Below, in pieces: positions 9,790 through 23,766 of a stretch of 64,000 nt of DNA. Every line of letters starts with the position of its first letter. Within the stretch, counting starts at the first letter, position 1. The notes under the pieces are model-generated. The model ran no database searches. It saw nothing but the letters and a program-made list of their open reading frames with translations, and had not been told where the DNA came from. The translations under genes were made by a program, and so were the position numbers. The stretch is from Gaeumannomyces sp. JS-464 (taxonomy: Eukaryota > Ascomycota > Sordariomycetes > Magnaporthales > Magnaporthaceae). The DNA is taken from the NCBI GenBank assembly GCA_002197995.1, contig NGZR01000001.1:7626001-7690000 (forward strand), read 5' to 3'.

Positions 9790-12700
9790 GATGGGTGTTG
9801 CCGGCCCTCTCCTGCGCCCGGTCTACCCATCGTGCGGCCGTGGGAGTAGGGCGGCCGGCGGGCAGGCAAAGTAAAGACTAAACGACCCCTCGTCGTGTCG
9901 CCGTCACTGTTTGCGCGCCTTCTCGGCTCCAAAATATGCATGTCTCAGGCGTCTCACCTATGAGGGCTGACCTTTCCACCTGACAAGCGAGCGAGGTGTA
10001 ATCCCGGAGCTGTGTACGGCTGAGACACGCTCCGGGCTGTTTTCTCTCCTCCCCTTTCTCCTTTACAGCGACCCGTGTCTTGTCTCGCCCACGCAAGTGG
10101 CCGCACACCCCCCATGCCGTGGCGCCGCATCGGACGGAGACAAAGCAGGCATCGCGGCGCCTCTAGCGTCAGACCAACAAACATGAAAAAGAAAGAAAAA
10201 AAAAAACGAGAGAAAATTTTATCTTCGCCTGTGGCGGGAAGACGTTCAGATGTGTCGCTTATTGAAGTGGGGTTGCATTCTGAGGTGCAGGACGCCAGTG
10301 TTGCAGATAAACAACTGCAATCCACATTCAACACCCACTTCCACTTTCCTTTTTCTCTTGTTTCGTCTTTTTTCCTCGCCGTCCGCCTCATTTTGGTTTC
10401 CTTACACAGATGAGATCTATCTCTTGTGGATCGGGGACACAAGGCCCGCGCTGTGGGCGCTCTGGAGTGTTTCTCAACAGCGATCCCCCGCCCGGCAAAA
10501 CACTCCCAAAAGCGGCTGCTGGTCATCGGCTACCTGCTTGCTACACCTTGCAGGGGAGCTCGGAACCAGGGGCCGGCAGCAACGGGCACAGCCCTTTGTC
10601 CTCGATCCACGTCGCTGGGAAATTCTACGTGGTTCCGTCTTTCTCGGAAGGCCACAGGGTGGTTCCCTCGCCATTCTGTGTGCCCCGGACGGCCAAGTTA
10701 CACACAGGTGGCGGATAACAGCGGCGGCTGGCAAGCAAACAAGAAGATTGTGGGAAGAAGAAAGAAAGAGAACAAAGACGAGTTGGGAAGTCTTAATAAC
10801 ATCAAATCGCTCGTTTCGGGCACGACATTGGATATGATATAGGGAGGCAGTCCTTGCAGGAATTTGCACTTGTACATTCATGGCACCTCCTTTGCCTAGA
10901 GCCCCTCGAGGCGACGGCTCAGGAGAGGCCCAGTATTCATTCCACTTGGCCCGGTATCGGGCATGTGACAAAACATGCATATTAGCGTTTTCGAATTTAA
11001 GATATCAAGCAGCCCATTGCCGCAGGCTATTGTCTTTCTTTCGGTGTTTTATTATCTGGCAATGCGCCATGTTCATCCGCCCACACTCTCTACCGCACAC
11101 AGCCGGTCGCCCAGGCTGCTGGTAGGCGGCAGCGGAAGGAAGGGGGAGGTTTCCCCATGCAGAACATGCGTGTGTGCCCAAGTGTCCGGGACGGCCTTTA
11201 GGGAAGGGAGGGGTGTGTGGTAGGTACCTAGGTAGGTAGGTACGCATGTGTGTTGTTGTCAGTGTTTGTGTACACACATTTTATGTTGTCTGGGCGGGAT
11301 TTCACGCTGCGTAACCCGCTCGGCTATTCTTCCTCGTCGAGCTTTTCCGTCGTCGAGCGAGCCGCCAGCGCGCTCCGGGCCACGGGCAAAAGTCGATATA
11401 ATGAAACATGAGGCGGATGTCGGAGAAAGTCTCTTTGGATCACCAGTTCGGTTCTCCTCTACCCATCAGCCTTCGCGTCGTCTATGAAAGTTGTTGGTTC
11501 TCTTCTCATGTCTATTTTCTCTTTTTTTTTCCTATACTGGCTCAGACGCAGCCACCCAAGTGGTTGGTTGTACGGCAGCGGCTTCACAGAGACGATCTCT
11601 GACAAGGACTTGATCTCGAGCAGATGCTGCTCTTTCCTGCCAAAGCGATCCTTAGGTCCTCTCTCCCTGTACTTCCATGTTTTTGCATGCGGTGTGATGC
11701 TCAGCCACAGCCCGGTTTCCAAACATGGCGTCATTTTTCTGCCTTCTCTTCCCTGCTCGCGTCTTCTCACATGCCCGAACCTGCAGTTTCCTGTGTTCCC
11801 GTCCTTCTGCAGGTACCTGAGCCTCCGTCGCAGATTGATTGCGGCGGTTATTAGCCAAGGGGGATACATGCAACCGCAGCCGCGGGCACACGGCGCGGCG
11901 CCGGCAGAAGGGGGCGTGCAGGAGACGGAGCGTTGTGCCAACATTGGATGGCATGTACCGAGATGTATTATTGCACGTATGTGCGGGCAGCGCCTCGTTG
12001 GTCGGTCAGTTGGTTGACAGACTAGTCCGTCCTATCGACCGAGCAACGTCCGTGTTACGGATATTTGCTAAGGGATGCACCGGCGCGACCAAAGCGTGTG
12101 TATATGTGTGTATGCGTGTTCCTTTTTCTTGCGTCCACGCCCGATTCTTCACCTATATTAGGTACCGTGGGGTGTTCGTGTCATCAACAAAGACCCTGGA
12201 CTGGAAGGTGCTGCGGGCGGCTGGGCGACCGCAAAGGCGGCCCGGAGCCTCACACTTCAAAATGACCGCATGCATTAATAAGGGAGCGACGCCGACTTGG
12301 TTTGATAGGAAAACAATAAAACGGAGGGCTATCGAAAAGAAGGGTGCACGACGCTCGACCTCTTCTCTCCGTGCACTCTGCGTGATTCTCCGCGGGCGTT
12401 GCGCCTCTAATTGGAAATGCCATTTCCTTTTCAGCCCGCTGGCCGTGCGCACACCGAACGGCCCAGAGGCAATCGAGCAGCTGATTCGGTTTCTGCTGTG
12501 CTTTTGACGCCGCCATCTCCACCCGCCGTGCGCAAATATGAGTTTTGACAGAAGTGCCTCCTCGCGCAAGCCACAGCGTTCCCGGATTGGCTGTAGCCCG
12601 GCGAACGACTCGATGGCCCAGCTCCCAGCCCCTGAACACGTGACTCGCAAGAAGTAGAATGAAGGAAGGAAAGGCATATGCGCTGCACCTCGACGATCAC

Positions 12701-13132
12701 CTGGGATGCCATCTCGAGTCGACGGCCGAGGCGGCGGGGGTGCTGTAGGTGTCGTCGATACGCACAGGCAAGAGTTGCCGCCCCGGCTTCGCTTCCGGGG
12801 CATGAGATTCGCTGCGTCAGGTCAGCGTGCCCCCCTGTCTGAACGGAGCAAAGCGAGGCGAAAAAAAAGAAGAAAATAGAAAAGAAGCCATGATGGTGAA
12901 GTCTAGCCCACGTCTGCCCTAACCCGGATATCTCTCCAGTGCAGGCCACGGCACCTGCGACAACCTAGGCACGCTGATGACAGACGAAAAGAAAAGAAAA
13001 GAAAAAAGGTCTCAACTTTGCTAGCGACAAAAAGGAAAAAAGTGGGGTCGCTCGGCAGGAGGAGGTGGTGGATCAAAGATGGAGGTGGGTGTTCATTGGC
13101 GTGGTTTGTGGGTGTCGCCAGTGGACATGTGC

Positions 13133-13133
13133 G

Positions 13134-13169
<36 letters not shown>

Positions 13170-13222
13170 CTCGCCTGCTTGCTTGCTTGCTTGTTGCTTG
13201 TTGCTTGTTGCTTGCTTGCTGC
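13133..13222. repeat. CCTG/CTTG tetranucleotide microsatellite
   Basis: About nine perfect CCTG units followed by degenerate TGCT/TTGC units. It lies in the gene desert and produces artificial Cys/Leu-rich or Gln/Ala-rich reading frames on both strands. Confidence 0.9.
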
Positions 13223-16200
13223 TTTTGCCTGCTGACGGCCCACCCACACGCCGGCGGATGGATGACGGCCCAGGGCTGGGAACCGCGCATCGGTACCAAT
13301 CTTTCCGTGCCTTTTCCGCTCGCCTTGCCCATCCATCCTCCCATCCGCCTGAATGTTCCGCTGTCAGTGTCACCAACGATCGCCGAACTTTATCCACTCG
13401 CATGAACCATTGTGATCCCGGGCGCTTTTGTTTTTTTGGGGCTTGCCTGTTCCCCGCCCGGCCGGATAGGCCCTGCAAGGGAGGGGCGTGGAGGAGGGGG
13501 GCGTGCGTGTGCGAAACAAGGACATGGGAAGAAGGTAGGTTGTCGGAGCGGACAAGAGATGAGAGAAGGAAAAGGCGACGCGCGTGTGAGGAAAAAAAAA
13601 AGGAAGAAGGAGAAAGCGAGCCTATGGACGAAATAGGAAAAACGCAAAGGAGAAAGAGATGCCTCGTCGCTGTCGGGGAGTGAGAGCAGGAGGAGCCCAG
13701 AGAGCGTGTCCGCCCAGCCTAGTCTACGCTACTCTCTTTTCCCGTTTTCTTTTTCCCTTCGCCCCTTCGTTTTCCCCAATCAGCGGAAATTACCACTCTG
13801 TTGCGCCTTTTTGTTGGTGACACCCTACCAGTCTGGCCTTGACAGGCACGCACTGCAGATTGACGCCAGTGAGGATTTCCCCTATGGATTGACTGTTGAG
13901 GCACGGGGCACGGATGTCCAGCCGTCCAGCAGAGCCCGTCACCTCCCGTCGCTTTTCGCCTGATCTTTCCCCGTTATAATCCTAGAGTTCGTACTATTGG
14001 CTCTCGATCCGATGGCAAACGCCCGGGCCAGCAATAAATCCCCGTGTGGCAGTGCCGCCGACGACGGTGCACACCATAGTTTTGTTTATGTCGTATCGTC
14101 GACGAAAAGGGCCGCCGTCTTGCTGCGCGATATCTGCACCCTACGCGCGCAAGGACTGATGGGTGCAGCCGTATGCAAGGGCTGGCCCCCACCAGAGCAG
14201 CGCCAAAGCAATGGATGCTTGGTGAAAGCAGGGCCGCCCCACACTCAACATGAACTCCCTTGCGGTCCCCGACCTTCCGCGGCCCGCCGTCTGGCCTCCG
14301 CTGGGCCCCCTCCGCTTGCATTGACGCCCAACCCCACGAGGCCTCGCAGCGGACGATCGCTATCACGAGCGTCGGCTCATGAGCAGAGGACGGCCAGGAA
14401 GGGCAATGCACCCCGCCGGCCTGGGGAAACGGGGCATCTGGATCCAGGCTGCAGCCGACGACGCCGGCGAGACGCCACCGGTCTCCAGCTCTAAACCTGC
14501 TCCATGCACGTCGTCTTTATCCATGTCCCTCCCATCAGTCACACATCTTGGTTCCCCGCTCTGCTAGCGCCCTTTTGTGTAATCCGACCGGCGGCTTTAC
14601 TACGGAGCGGGCGCCTGAGTCTGGGACACACAAAGGGCACTAGCAGGCGTCCTCGATTTCCAGAGGGAGCAAAAAAAGAAATAGTCGAGGCGCAAAAAGC
14701 TAGGTGCATTCTGCAACGCGGGGGGGTTCCTGTACTTTCAACGGCCTAGAATTGTCGCGGGATATTTCCGGGCCCCTTCGCACCCCTCTCCCCCTGCCCT
14801 GCTGGTAGGGCCAGGCCAGCCTGCGAGCCACCAACGAACCCGACGCGCTGGCTGTCCTGGCCCGAACCACGACGGACTTTTTACGCAGAATGACCAAAGA
14901 GAGCGGCATTCGCGACGCCCACCAGTCAGAGTTACAAGAAACACACCAACAAGGGACAAAAAATAAGTCAAACAACCGCAAAAAAAAAAAGTCCCACTCC
15001 AGCACGAAGATCATTGATCATCCATTCCGCGGCCCCCATGATCCGTATTGTCCGTATTGTCGCAAAACCAATAATGGACATTATCCGTGCGCTCCTCTTC
15101 CTTTTTCCTGCGTGTTATCCGCATGAACTTGGAAGAGAAGATGGGGGCCCCTATCCTCCAGTCGCGCGCGCGTGCGCGACGGCAGGCACGCACACCACCC
15201 CAGTGCGGACCCAACCGGGTGACGACGGGCCCAAACGAAATGAAGCTCTTTATGCTCTCCGGATCTGCTTTACATGCTGAGGCCTTGGGCTCGTCGATCG
15301 CCTGATTGATTCGAGTCGTGAAACTGGCAGGTGTAGAAAAGGAGCAGAAAAGTGACGATAAAAAAATAAATCAAATAAAAAAAATTAAAAAAACATCATA
15401 AGCAAGTTTCCGGTTCCTGGCCCCAGCCATGCCGTCTAGGTGACGTCCAAAAGTGGAGAGTCGACACGCCGCCGGAGACATGGAGACGATAAAAAAAAAG
15501 CGCTCCACAGCGGCACATGCACATCAATTCTTGTATCGTGCACTCACCCGCAACGCGCACGCACAATGTAGCAATTATTGCTTTTTTTGATGCAGCCCGA
15601 CGCGGGCGTTTACACCAGCAGATACCAGGAATGGGCGTCCATGTATGCATCGTGATGGTATGCGATGCAAACCATTGGCCCTCCGGGCCGCCACCCCCAT
15701 ACTTTATTCCCACCTGCATACATCTTTTACGCCTTACGCCGCGGGACGGCCTTTTCTGGTGTTGCAGGAGTGTCTGGTGAGCTACACCGTCGAGTCGCAT
15801 GCCGCCCTATCCAAATTGTCGAGTTTCATTCCATAATGTTGGGTTTTCCTTTCTTCTTCTTTTTTTTTTTTTCCTCCTCTTTTTTTTCGCCTTTTTTTTT
15901 TCTACTTTTTTTCCCACCATGATGGACGAGGATAGTTTACCAAATGGGCGGGTGAATCTCGGTTCCGCGTCTCTCGCGTTGATCCCGCCCTCACTCGGCA
16001 ACTCTGGCCCCACGGAGAGATCGGTATTGCCCTAAACCTTGCCCAGCCTTCTTTATCGGATGACAAAGGCCGGCTGCGTTGGTCATGTTGCTTGTTGGTC
16101 CTCACTCGGCGCTGCCGGACTTTGCATACGAGGAGAATATTTAACTCTCCGAAAAGGCCGGCCTGGGGAGATGCGGAGGCGCGCAGAGACATAGCATTGC

Positions 16201-18865
16201 GCGTGGCAATTTCCCAACACAAAGCCAGACTCGTCACAGCCCCGGTGCGTGCCTATACGAGCTTGGGGAGGGAATCAACAAGCACAGCCAGACGGGCGAC
16301 CCAGGCCTGGCAGTCGACAGAAACGGGCAGGCATCCGTTTACCTTGTCGGCTGCGAATCATCAAAGTTCCCCGGGGCCTGCGTGTTTATTTTCAGCAACC
16401 TGTCCATCGCCACGGGTCCTCTTTTCTCAGGCGAGAGTGGGGAGATGCGCTACGTTAAGGTGTGTTCGGAATACCGATCAGACCCATTGTCAACAACCGA
16501 ACGAGCGCTGAGGCAAACTGGCGGCGGTTGCCCGGGTCGTGGACAGCGCTAACCTTTTATTTTATTTTATTTTTTATTTTTTTATCTGTCCGACGTTTCT
16601 CCACAACTCACATGACCACGCTCTCTCGCTAGCTCCCGCTGCAGTTTTCCCAATGAAAAGGAGATCAAAAGAATATAAAAAACAAAATGCATATATTCCC
16701 GGTTTAAAGATGCATGTCATAGCTGGGTACCTATATAATAGCCTTGCCTTGCCAGCTTTATGAACATGTATTGGACTGGAGGACTGACGACAACTAAAAG
16801 AGACAAAAAAAAGGTAGGGGGTTTGGCTTGCCCAGCCCATCCCTGGCGCTTATTTCACTCAGATAAAACGCTCGACTGCCAGGACCAGCTGGGAGGCTGC
16901 CGGTTTGGTCGCATCGAGGCATGCTGAGGCCAGGGATGGCTGAAGTGTAAGGAGTACCTGATATTTCAGCCAAGTTTCCGGGACGGCAAGTCTACTCGCC
17001 TCCCCGCAGCCGGGTGGCTCTTTGCACGTGGGCTCTTCCAACTCGGATCTCGGTTCGCATCGCCACTCGCAGCGCCGGCCGGGCGACATGTGCATGCCTG
17101 GCCCTGGAACGTGGGCCGCAGAAAAGGAGGCCCAGCGATGAAAAAAAACAGGAGGCAAAAAAATATTCTATTTTCGATATACGGTCGTATGCCTCCGTAT
17201 TCATTCGCACTTTGATCATCCCCAAAACGGAGGTCACCAAGTTCGAATCTGTTGTGGGCCACCAATCACGACACACACCTAGGGCCAACAACAACCAACC
17301 ATACCTGCCTGCCCTGTCTCCCCGCTAACTACCACAGTGTCTTTTTTTTTTGTTAGACGTGCAGCCAATCATCCAACAAGTTTTTAGATATGGTCAATGG
17401 CGCATCAATTCGTGACGGCATCTCTAATGACAACCGCTCGCCGTCGAGGGAGCATGCATGAACAGCTGCAATCCCACAGTGGGGCTCCTTGGAGGTGTGG
17501 AGAGGGGAACCGAGGAGGGGGAAAAAATCTCCGGTCCCGGGCGGCTGCTGATCCGGTGAAGCGCAGTCCAGTTATCTGCCACGGTATATCCAGTCAGCAA
17601 ACATCACCGTTCCAGGGTCTTGTGCGTCCAAAACGTGCCCGCGATACTCGCTGGAATTCCCAACCGGGAAACCAGCGCATCCAGGCCTCACGGGATTGGA
17701 AGGGATCCGGCTGGACATGACCGAGCCGAGCGTCATTATCACACATCGTAACACCGGGGTATCCATGGCTCTGTTAATTTTTCCGTCGTCGTTTTCATAT
17801 CTGATCCTCCCGGGGCATCCCCTGTCGCCTCTCACTCAGCCGTATCCACGCGCTCTCTCCCAGGCGTCATCGAAATCTCCCAAGCCGCCGATGCATATCC
17901 TGCACACTGAACGAAATTACCACTCGGACTGAGCACAGAGTGAGGGTCGGGAAATAACAAGATCTCCGAGTCCATGCCAGGTTGATATCTGTGCCATGTA
18001 TTGTGCTTTTTGTCCTTGGCCGTGCCTCAGGTCAGCTTGCGACACCCTGCTGCCGGAGCCCACCCGACCTTGGTGGAGCAGCCGTCGGGATCGACCTTTT
18101 GGGCGATTAAGGAGTTGGTCCTTGGATGAATCCTGGCAGTGGGTGAGCCGTCGACGGAGATCAGACGAGCAACGGAGCCGAAAGAGAAGGAGTCCAGAAA
18201 AGGCCGACCGCTGTATGCTTTTGGTTTATGCTGCAAAGGGACTCCAGGGGAGGAGAGCAAGACTGAACCCAAATGTGTAGTAATCGTTTTTCAGGGCTGC
18301 CAGCTGTAACACGCGAACTGACTCTGCACCCGACGTTGGCAACAGAGTTTTGGCGACTCGTGAGCAGGCGGCCTGTGTCACCCATGCATGACCTCACGTT
18401 TCCCCTCCCGCGGGATGGCGGGATGGGCCTGTTGGGCCTCCCAGACTTTGCATCTTTGGATGAGTGGTGGGCAGGACGATTGGAGGGTGTGCCAGCATCC
18501 TGGGCGGTTCCCCACCACCCTTCCCAGTCACCTCCCCGGGTCCCGTGGGCGCCCGTCAGACGTGAATCTACAAGGGTCCCCAGGCACGTCAAGCGTCAAG
18601 CGTCGAGCGTTCAGGGTCAGTCACTCGGAGCCGGCGTCATCGGATCCCCGTCGAATAGGGGCGACAGGAAAGGCAGAAAGTAATTTTTGGTTTTCTTTTA
18701 TCTTTGTCCTTGCGCCGAGGTGTCGGAAGACGCTGAGCACTGGCCACCTATGCAAATCCCAATGAATTGGATACAGTATTTTAGCTCCCGTCGAGCATTG
18801 GCCGTCAATGCACATCGTGACGCCTGTTGGGTCACCTATCTTGCGCTGACCGACCGCACCGCCCC

Positions 18866-18888
18866 TTGATCGCTTGATCGCTTGATCG
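18866..18888. repeat. Three tandem copies of TTGATCGC
   Basis: Short direct repeat (8-bp unit, nearly three copies) in the gene desert, with no associated gene. Confidence 0.8.
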
Positions 18889-20806
18889 GCCGTTATCTTG
18901 CAAATCTGCTACAGGGGTAAGGACAACATCGGGAAAAGAGAAGGCAGAGAAAGAAAAGAGAAAAAAAGGTCAGATGGTCCACCGCTTTGCGCATAACGCC
19001 GTTAATAGTCGAAACAGTTTGACGCTTCTTCGTTCTCTGCCATCCAAAGTTGGGGGGTGCAAAAGAAAAGAAGAGACAAAGATGGACCTTCACGCGACAC
19101 ATCGCCGACTGCCGTCCTTTGGGCAGGTCGAGGCCGATCAAGCCAGCCCCTGAGCGAGGAGGAGCTGCGAATGCCGATTTCGGCAACTCGCCGGTGCTGG
19201 ACAACAACGGACGGGTCACCTTTGTAGATCCGACCCGATCCCACCGTTTGGGGACCCTGCAATGGGGATTGCTTCTATTTTAATTTGGTGCCGTGCGACG
19301 CGCCTGAGCGACAGACGACCAAAACGGCGAGCATTGATGATTCACGAAACGTTATCGGGGAATCCGCGCGACTCCAGCCATCGAAAAAGGCCCGACCTTC
19401 AGGAGGCAGGCAGGTCGGTGGTTCACGGGGCTGGGTTGGGAACGGGGGACCCATTTGTTTGGTGTGTTTCGCCGGCAACGACACAGGCGGGACGAGGCCA
19501 ACTCTCGTGTTGGGCTCGCTGAAGCAGCCCAGAAGACGCAGCCGTCGGGTGCCCCGACCGCGACCCGAAACGGAACGCAATGGATGGGATATTGGCCTCA
19601 CTTTATATTCGTACCGGCTTCGGCAGATATAACATCATTTGCTCGTTGGCGTCATCTTTTCTGGGAATGGCACTGGTAATCACCTGTATGTATCGGACGG
19701 CGCATGCATGGTGGGTCGTGCACACACACACAGACACACACCTCAATTTCCCGACACTGACGCTTACCTGGACCTCCCATGGTGACCAGCAGCTTGTTTG
19801 CCTGCTCCCCACACCATCGAACCAGACCATTGCCTTTGGTGGTCACCGCACAGGCCGTGGATTTGAAGTGGGAGAGAGAAGAGAAAAAAAAAAGATCAAT
19901 GAGATATAGGGGGTGTACGGATGGTCACGAATTTTGGGTCGCCTTTCCCCATGCAGGCGACAAGCACCGTCGCATCTTATGTGGGGCCATCGCCTTCTGA
20001 GGCTCTTCAGCATCATGCGAGTGGCATAGCGGGAGATCCCTTTCTCGTTTTTTGCTGGACTTCCCCTGCTTAGACTCACCTGTCAACAGGAAGGACGAGG
20101 GCAGGATAAGGCGGGAAAAAACGGTGCATAAAATGGGGTTGGTCAGAAGAGAAGAGGGCAAAACGAAAAGAAGAGAAATGGAACACTTCGAGAAAAGATT
20201 AATTTTGACACATTATGCACCTCGCGGAGCACTCTCCGGGCCACACATCTGAAAGAAAAATAAGGGAAAAGAAAACAGAGCAACAAAAAAAAAAAAAAAA
20301 ACTGTGAACAAAAACCAACGCTGGAAGCTCACTGCAGGGCCCATGGCTCACTAATGCTGACATCACCGTTACATCCCCATCTGACAGTGGCCCGTGAACT
20401 GATGCTTTTTTGATTCGAAGAAATCGGACCGTGTCGCGGACCCCTAACAGCAAAGCTTGGAGCAATTTGGCCATGTGCTCGAGTGTCATTTCTCCGCTCC
20501 CGGTGCGACATGGCGCGATGCGACTCGGACCAAGTGACATTCAGGATTACGGCTCGGTTCGGGCAGACGAGAGTGGACGGTTGGTCCTAGCTTCTGGCAG
20601 CCCCCATGTCCTCAGCACGCACGCCCGGCCAGCCGCCCTGGGCACCAAGTCCAGACCGTCGGCCTGCAGCTTTGGGGTGGGTGGGTGAGTGGGTGGTGGC
20701 GGCCACCAAGCCCAGCTTCTGGCCCTCAAGGGCCGACACAGCAACCTAACCCAATGGCCTGCGATTGGAAGAGGTACATAACTTTATCGCCGTAGGACCG
20801 GCCCTC

Positions 20807-20828
20807 TTTTTTTTTTTTTTTTTTTTTT
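20807..20828. repeat. Poly(T) tract of 22 bases
   Basis: Homopolymer followed by a further pyrimidine-rich stretch to about 20860, in the gene desert. Confidence 0.85.
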
Positions 20829-22532
20829 CCTTTCTTTTCTTTTTGGTCTCCCCCCCTTCCGAGTGTCCTTTTCCCCGTCCCGCTCGCCAAAGCTGCACAA
20901 CAACATATGCACATTTCCTGAAACGGCATGGTCGGAGCAGCAATCGACTACGGCAGCTCGCTAGAAATGGAAAGAGGGCGACTCGCATATCGAGCATGTT
21001 CCGGTTTAGCTCGAAGCGGACTCAATCAATCTGAGTGCCGATTGGTGCGCGGTGGATCAGAAAAAGCAAAGAAACTGCAGAAAAAAAGAAAGAGCAAAGA
21101 AAAAGAAGAAGGAAAAAAAGACACCTTCCCTCACTGCGGCATGCTTGTCGGCATCTCTAGCAGACAAACGATCACCTGCAATGCAATATTGGAGCTTGGA
21201 CAGAGCTTGGACAGGAAATGAGGCGGGGATTCCTTCTCCAAATGTAACCCTGGGGTATTGTGATGCTCGACATGTCAAGTCGACATTTTCCGCTGGCAGA
21301 TCAGGCGACCCAGCCCTTGTTCGTTACCTTGGTAGCCGGCCACAGACATTTAGAAGAAGGGGAAGAGAAAAAAAAGGGTCAATGCCAAAAAGCGACAGTC
21401 TCCATGCCTTTGCGGCGGGCGTCGACTTTCGGCGTATTCGCGGCGACGGCTAGGTCAATCATCTCTGTCAATGGAGGTTGGGCACTGCCGCCAAGCAGAT
21501 TGGACGTCGCTGCAGATCCTGCGCAATAGTGGCCGGCAATATTTGCGTCTGGGAAGGAGGGCCCGGTGTTGGTTCAATGTATCTGCGATCACCCACTCCG
21601 CAGGTTGGGCCGATGGCGTCCAGTACTAGCGAGGCGGCATCGTTTCGTGTGCTGGAATCCATGCAGACTATGCGTGAGGCTGCATGCCGCTAGCAAGCAT
21701 GTGGTCGTGACCCTTTCTTTATTTTATCATTTTATTTTGTTTTTTTATTTTTGCTGTCCTTTCTTGCCTGCCTGGGATGGTCTCGATCCGACTTCTGGGG
21801 GTGAAGCTAGGCTACCACCTAAGCTTAGACACTCAGCTTCTCCAAATGAGAGCTCTGCCGAGATCTTCGTCAGGGCTTTACGATATTCGTTAAAAAAAAA
21901 ACCCCAAAAAAAAAAACCACTTGACTGCTTCTGCAGCTGCCATCGTACCAAGCCAGGAGTCTTACTGGACAGGGCCTAGGGGCAAAATATTCGCGTTCGA
22001 CAACATGAAAAGGGCCGGGGAGGCTGCCGGGTGGGTAATGGCTCGCTCTGCTCACTACGCCAGACCGTCAATAAACCCCGTGCACGCAGTAGTTTCGGCA
22101 ACCTGCCTGGCCTCGTCTCGACTGGGGACACCGTAAATAGGTGGTGGATGGACATGGATGTGGAGATAGTTGGTGGATTTTTATCTTTTTTTTTTTCTCC
22201 TTCCATTTTTCCTTCTCTCCGCTTCACATTTCTCCTACTTCCCAGGCTATCGTCAAACTGCACACGTACTAGGCGCTGAAAAAACTTCTCCGTACAGGCT
22301 TGGCTGAACCAGAACTGCCTATTCCAGACATCACAACTCACATACCTGTCTGGCTTCATCGAGGTGTTAGCCCACCGCCCCCTCCCCGCCCCCTTTCCCA
22401 TGATGACCCAACATTAAGCTGCAAGCATAGGGGACTCTTTTCTATCTAGCAATTTTTACCACTTCAGGATGTGACAGCTTGGCTCTCCAACAGCGGGCCA
22501 GGGCGCATCCCGGCCTTAGGTCAGCCTCTTGG

Positions 22533-22558
22533 CCCCCCCCCCCCCCCCCCCCCCCCCC
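22533..22558. repeat. Poly(C) tract of 26 bases
   Basis: An uninterrupted run of C following GG. Such long G/C homopolymers are rare in fungal genomes and their exact length is often uncertain in sequence data. Confidence 0.85.
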
Positions 22559-23720
22559 GAGGTGTGATTCCCGAGGCGCGTTAGGGGTTGGGGGCAGGCA
22601 GGCGGTGCGACCATCCGAAGTCCATGGGTGTCCCCAGTGGCAGCGGGTTTGACGCTAACCCGGGTGCTGGAGGGGCTAAGTTGGGTATTGCGTGGAATCT
22701 CCCGCCTGTCAGCCAGGCACGGTGACGTTGTTTGTGGCTTTGCCCAGACTCGAGCCAAGTCGCCCGTCTTGACTGTGTATCAGCACAGGCAGCGCCTAGC
22801 AGTGTTCGTGAGCGGGCGGGCGTTTACGACGGTCATGCACTTGATCTCATCACCTATAAATCGCTAGACAGTCACAACACGAGGACTTGTACATGCGAAC
22901 CCGCCCGCAGGATGCACCATTTCTTGTTTAGTGCGCAATTCCAATGCGTGCGTTGGAGAAGGCTATTCGCTCAGAAGAAGCACCACGATATGCAGCTCTC
23001 CCTGATGGGACCCCTGCTGTGAGCACTCTGCCACCCCAAGCCAAACTTGGCAGGCAGGTACGGAGTACCTAAGGTACATGCCACAGCACCGATGCAGCTC
23101 AGGCACAGGGTACACATTGATACCTGCACTCGTTGGCGCGGGGAGGCAGCCCAGACCGTGCTCGGGAGGTGAGCCTACTCGCGCCGCGCACACACTTTCC
23201 GGGCAATGATGAGCTGGTGGATGCCAATCTCCCAATCGAGGTGCAAGGCTGGATCCGAGATCTGTCGCGGGAGCACGAAAGGAGCAACTGCACATCACCG
23301 GCATTACGAACCAAGGATGGGACGAACCACACCAGGCCTGCGTATGTGGCAGCCGGGCCCCCAAGACAGCTTTCCGACTCCAACTGGATGGCTCTTTCTC
23401 CAGCCATTGCCTCCCCTCACCCCTCCGCTTTTTTTGACACTTGTGCCGTCGATTCTTGTGGTTTCTCGTCCTAGGCATTCGGGTGCCGGCCGATCTCCAA
23501 CCCCCCGAAACGGGTTAATCTCATCCTGCCATCCGTCTGATCTTTTTTGACCCTTCAATGTGCTTGTAAACAAAAATCCCCGCGCCTGTCGGCTAAGCCA
23601 TACCCATGGGCCATTAACTCCTCCGTTGGTAAAGGAAAGAAAAAGGTTAAAAATGCTTCCTCGTGGTTGAGTGCGGAGGCGTGTGGATTGATGGGAGGAA
23701 AGAGGGAGCCGGTGGATCGT

Positions 23721-23721
23721 G

Positions 23722-23765
<44 letters not shown>

Positions 23766-23766
23766 C
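23721..23766. repeat. GCCT tetranucleotide microsatellite, about 11 units
   Basis: Near-perfect (GCCT)n run, the same unit as the repeat at 13.1 kb. Confidence 0.9.

Noticed and set aside
11839..12507. 222-codon plus-strand frame in the gene desert
   Set aside because: No family motif, Arg/Ala/Gly-biased composition and overlapping equally long frames on the other strand.
13018..13683. 221-codon frame in the gene desert with Cys/Leu-rich repeats
   Set aside because: Its core is the CCTG microsatellite and the remainder has no recognisable motif; Cys-rich composition here is not evidence of a secreted effector.
17230..17260. Possible second tRNA T arm (AAGTTCGAATCTG)
   Set aside because: No pairing T stem, A-box or anticodon arm at the right spacing.
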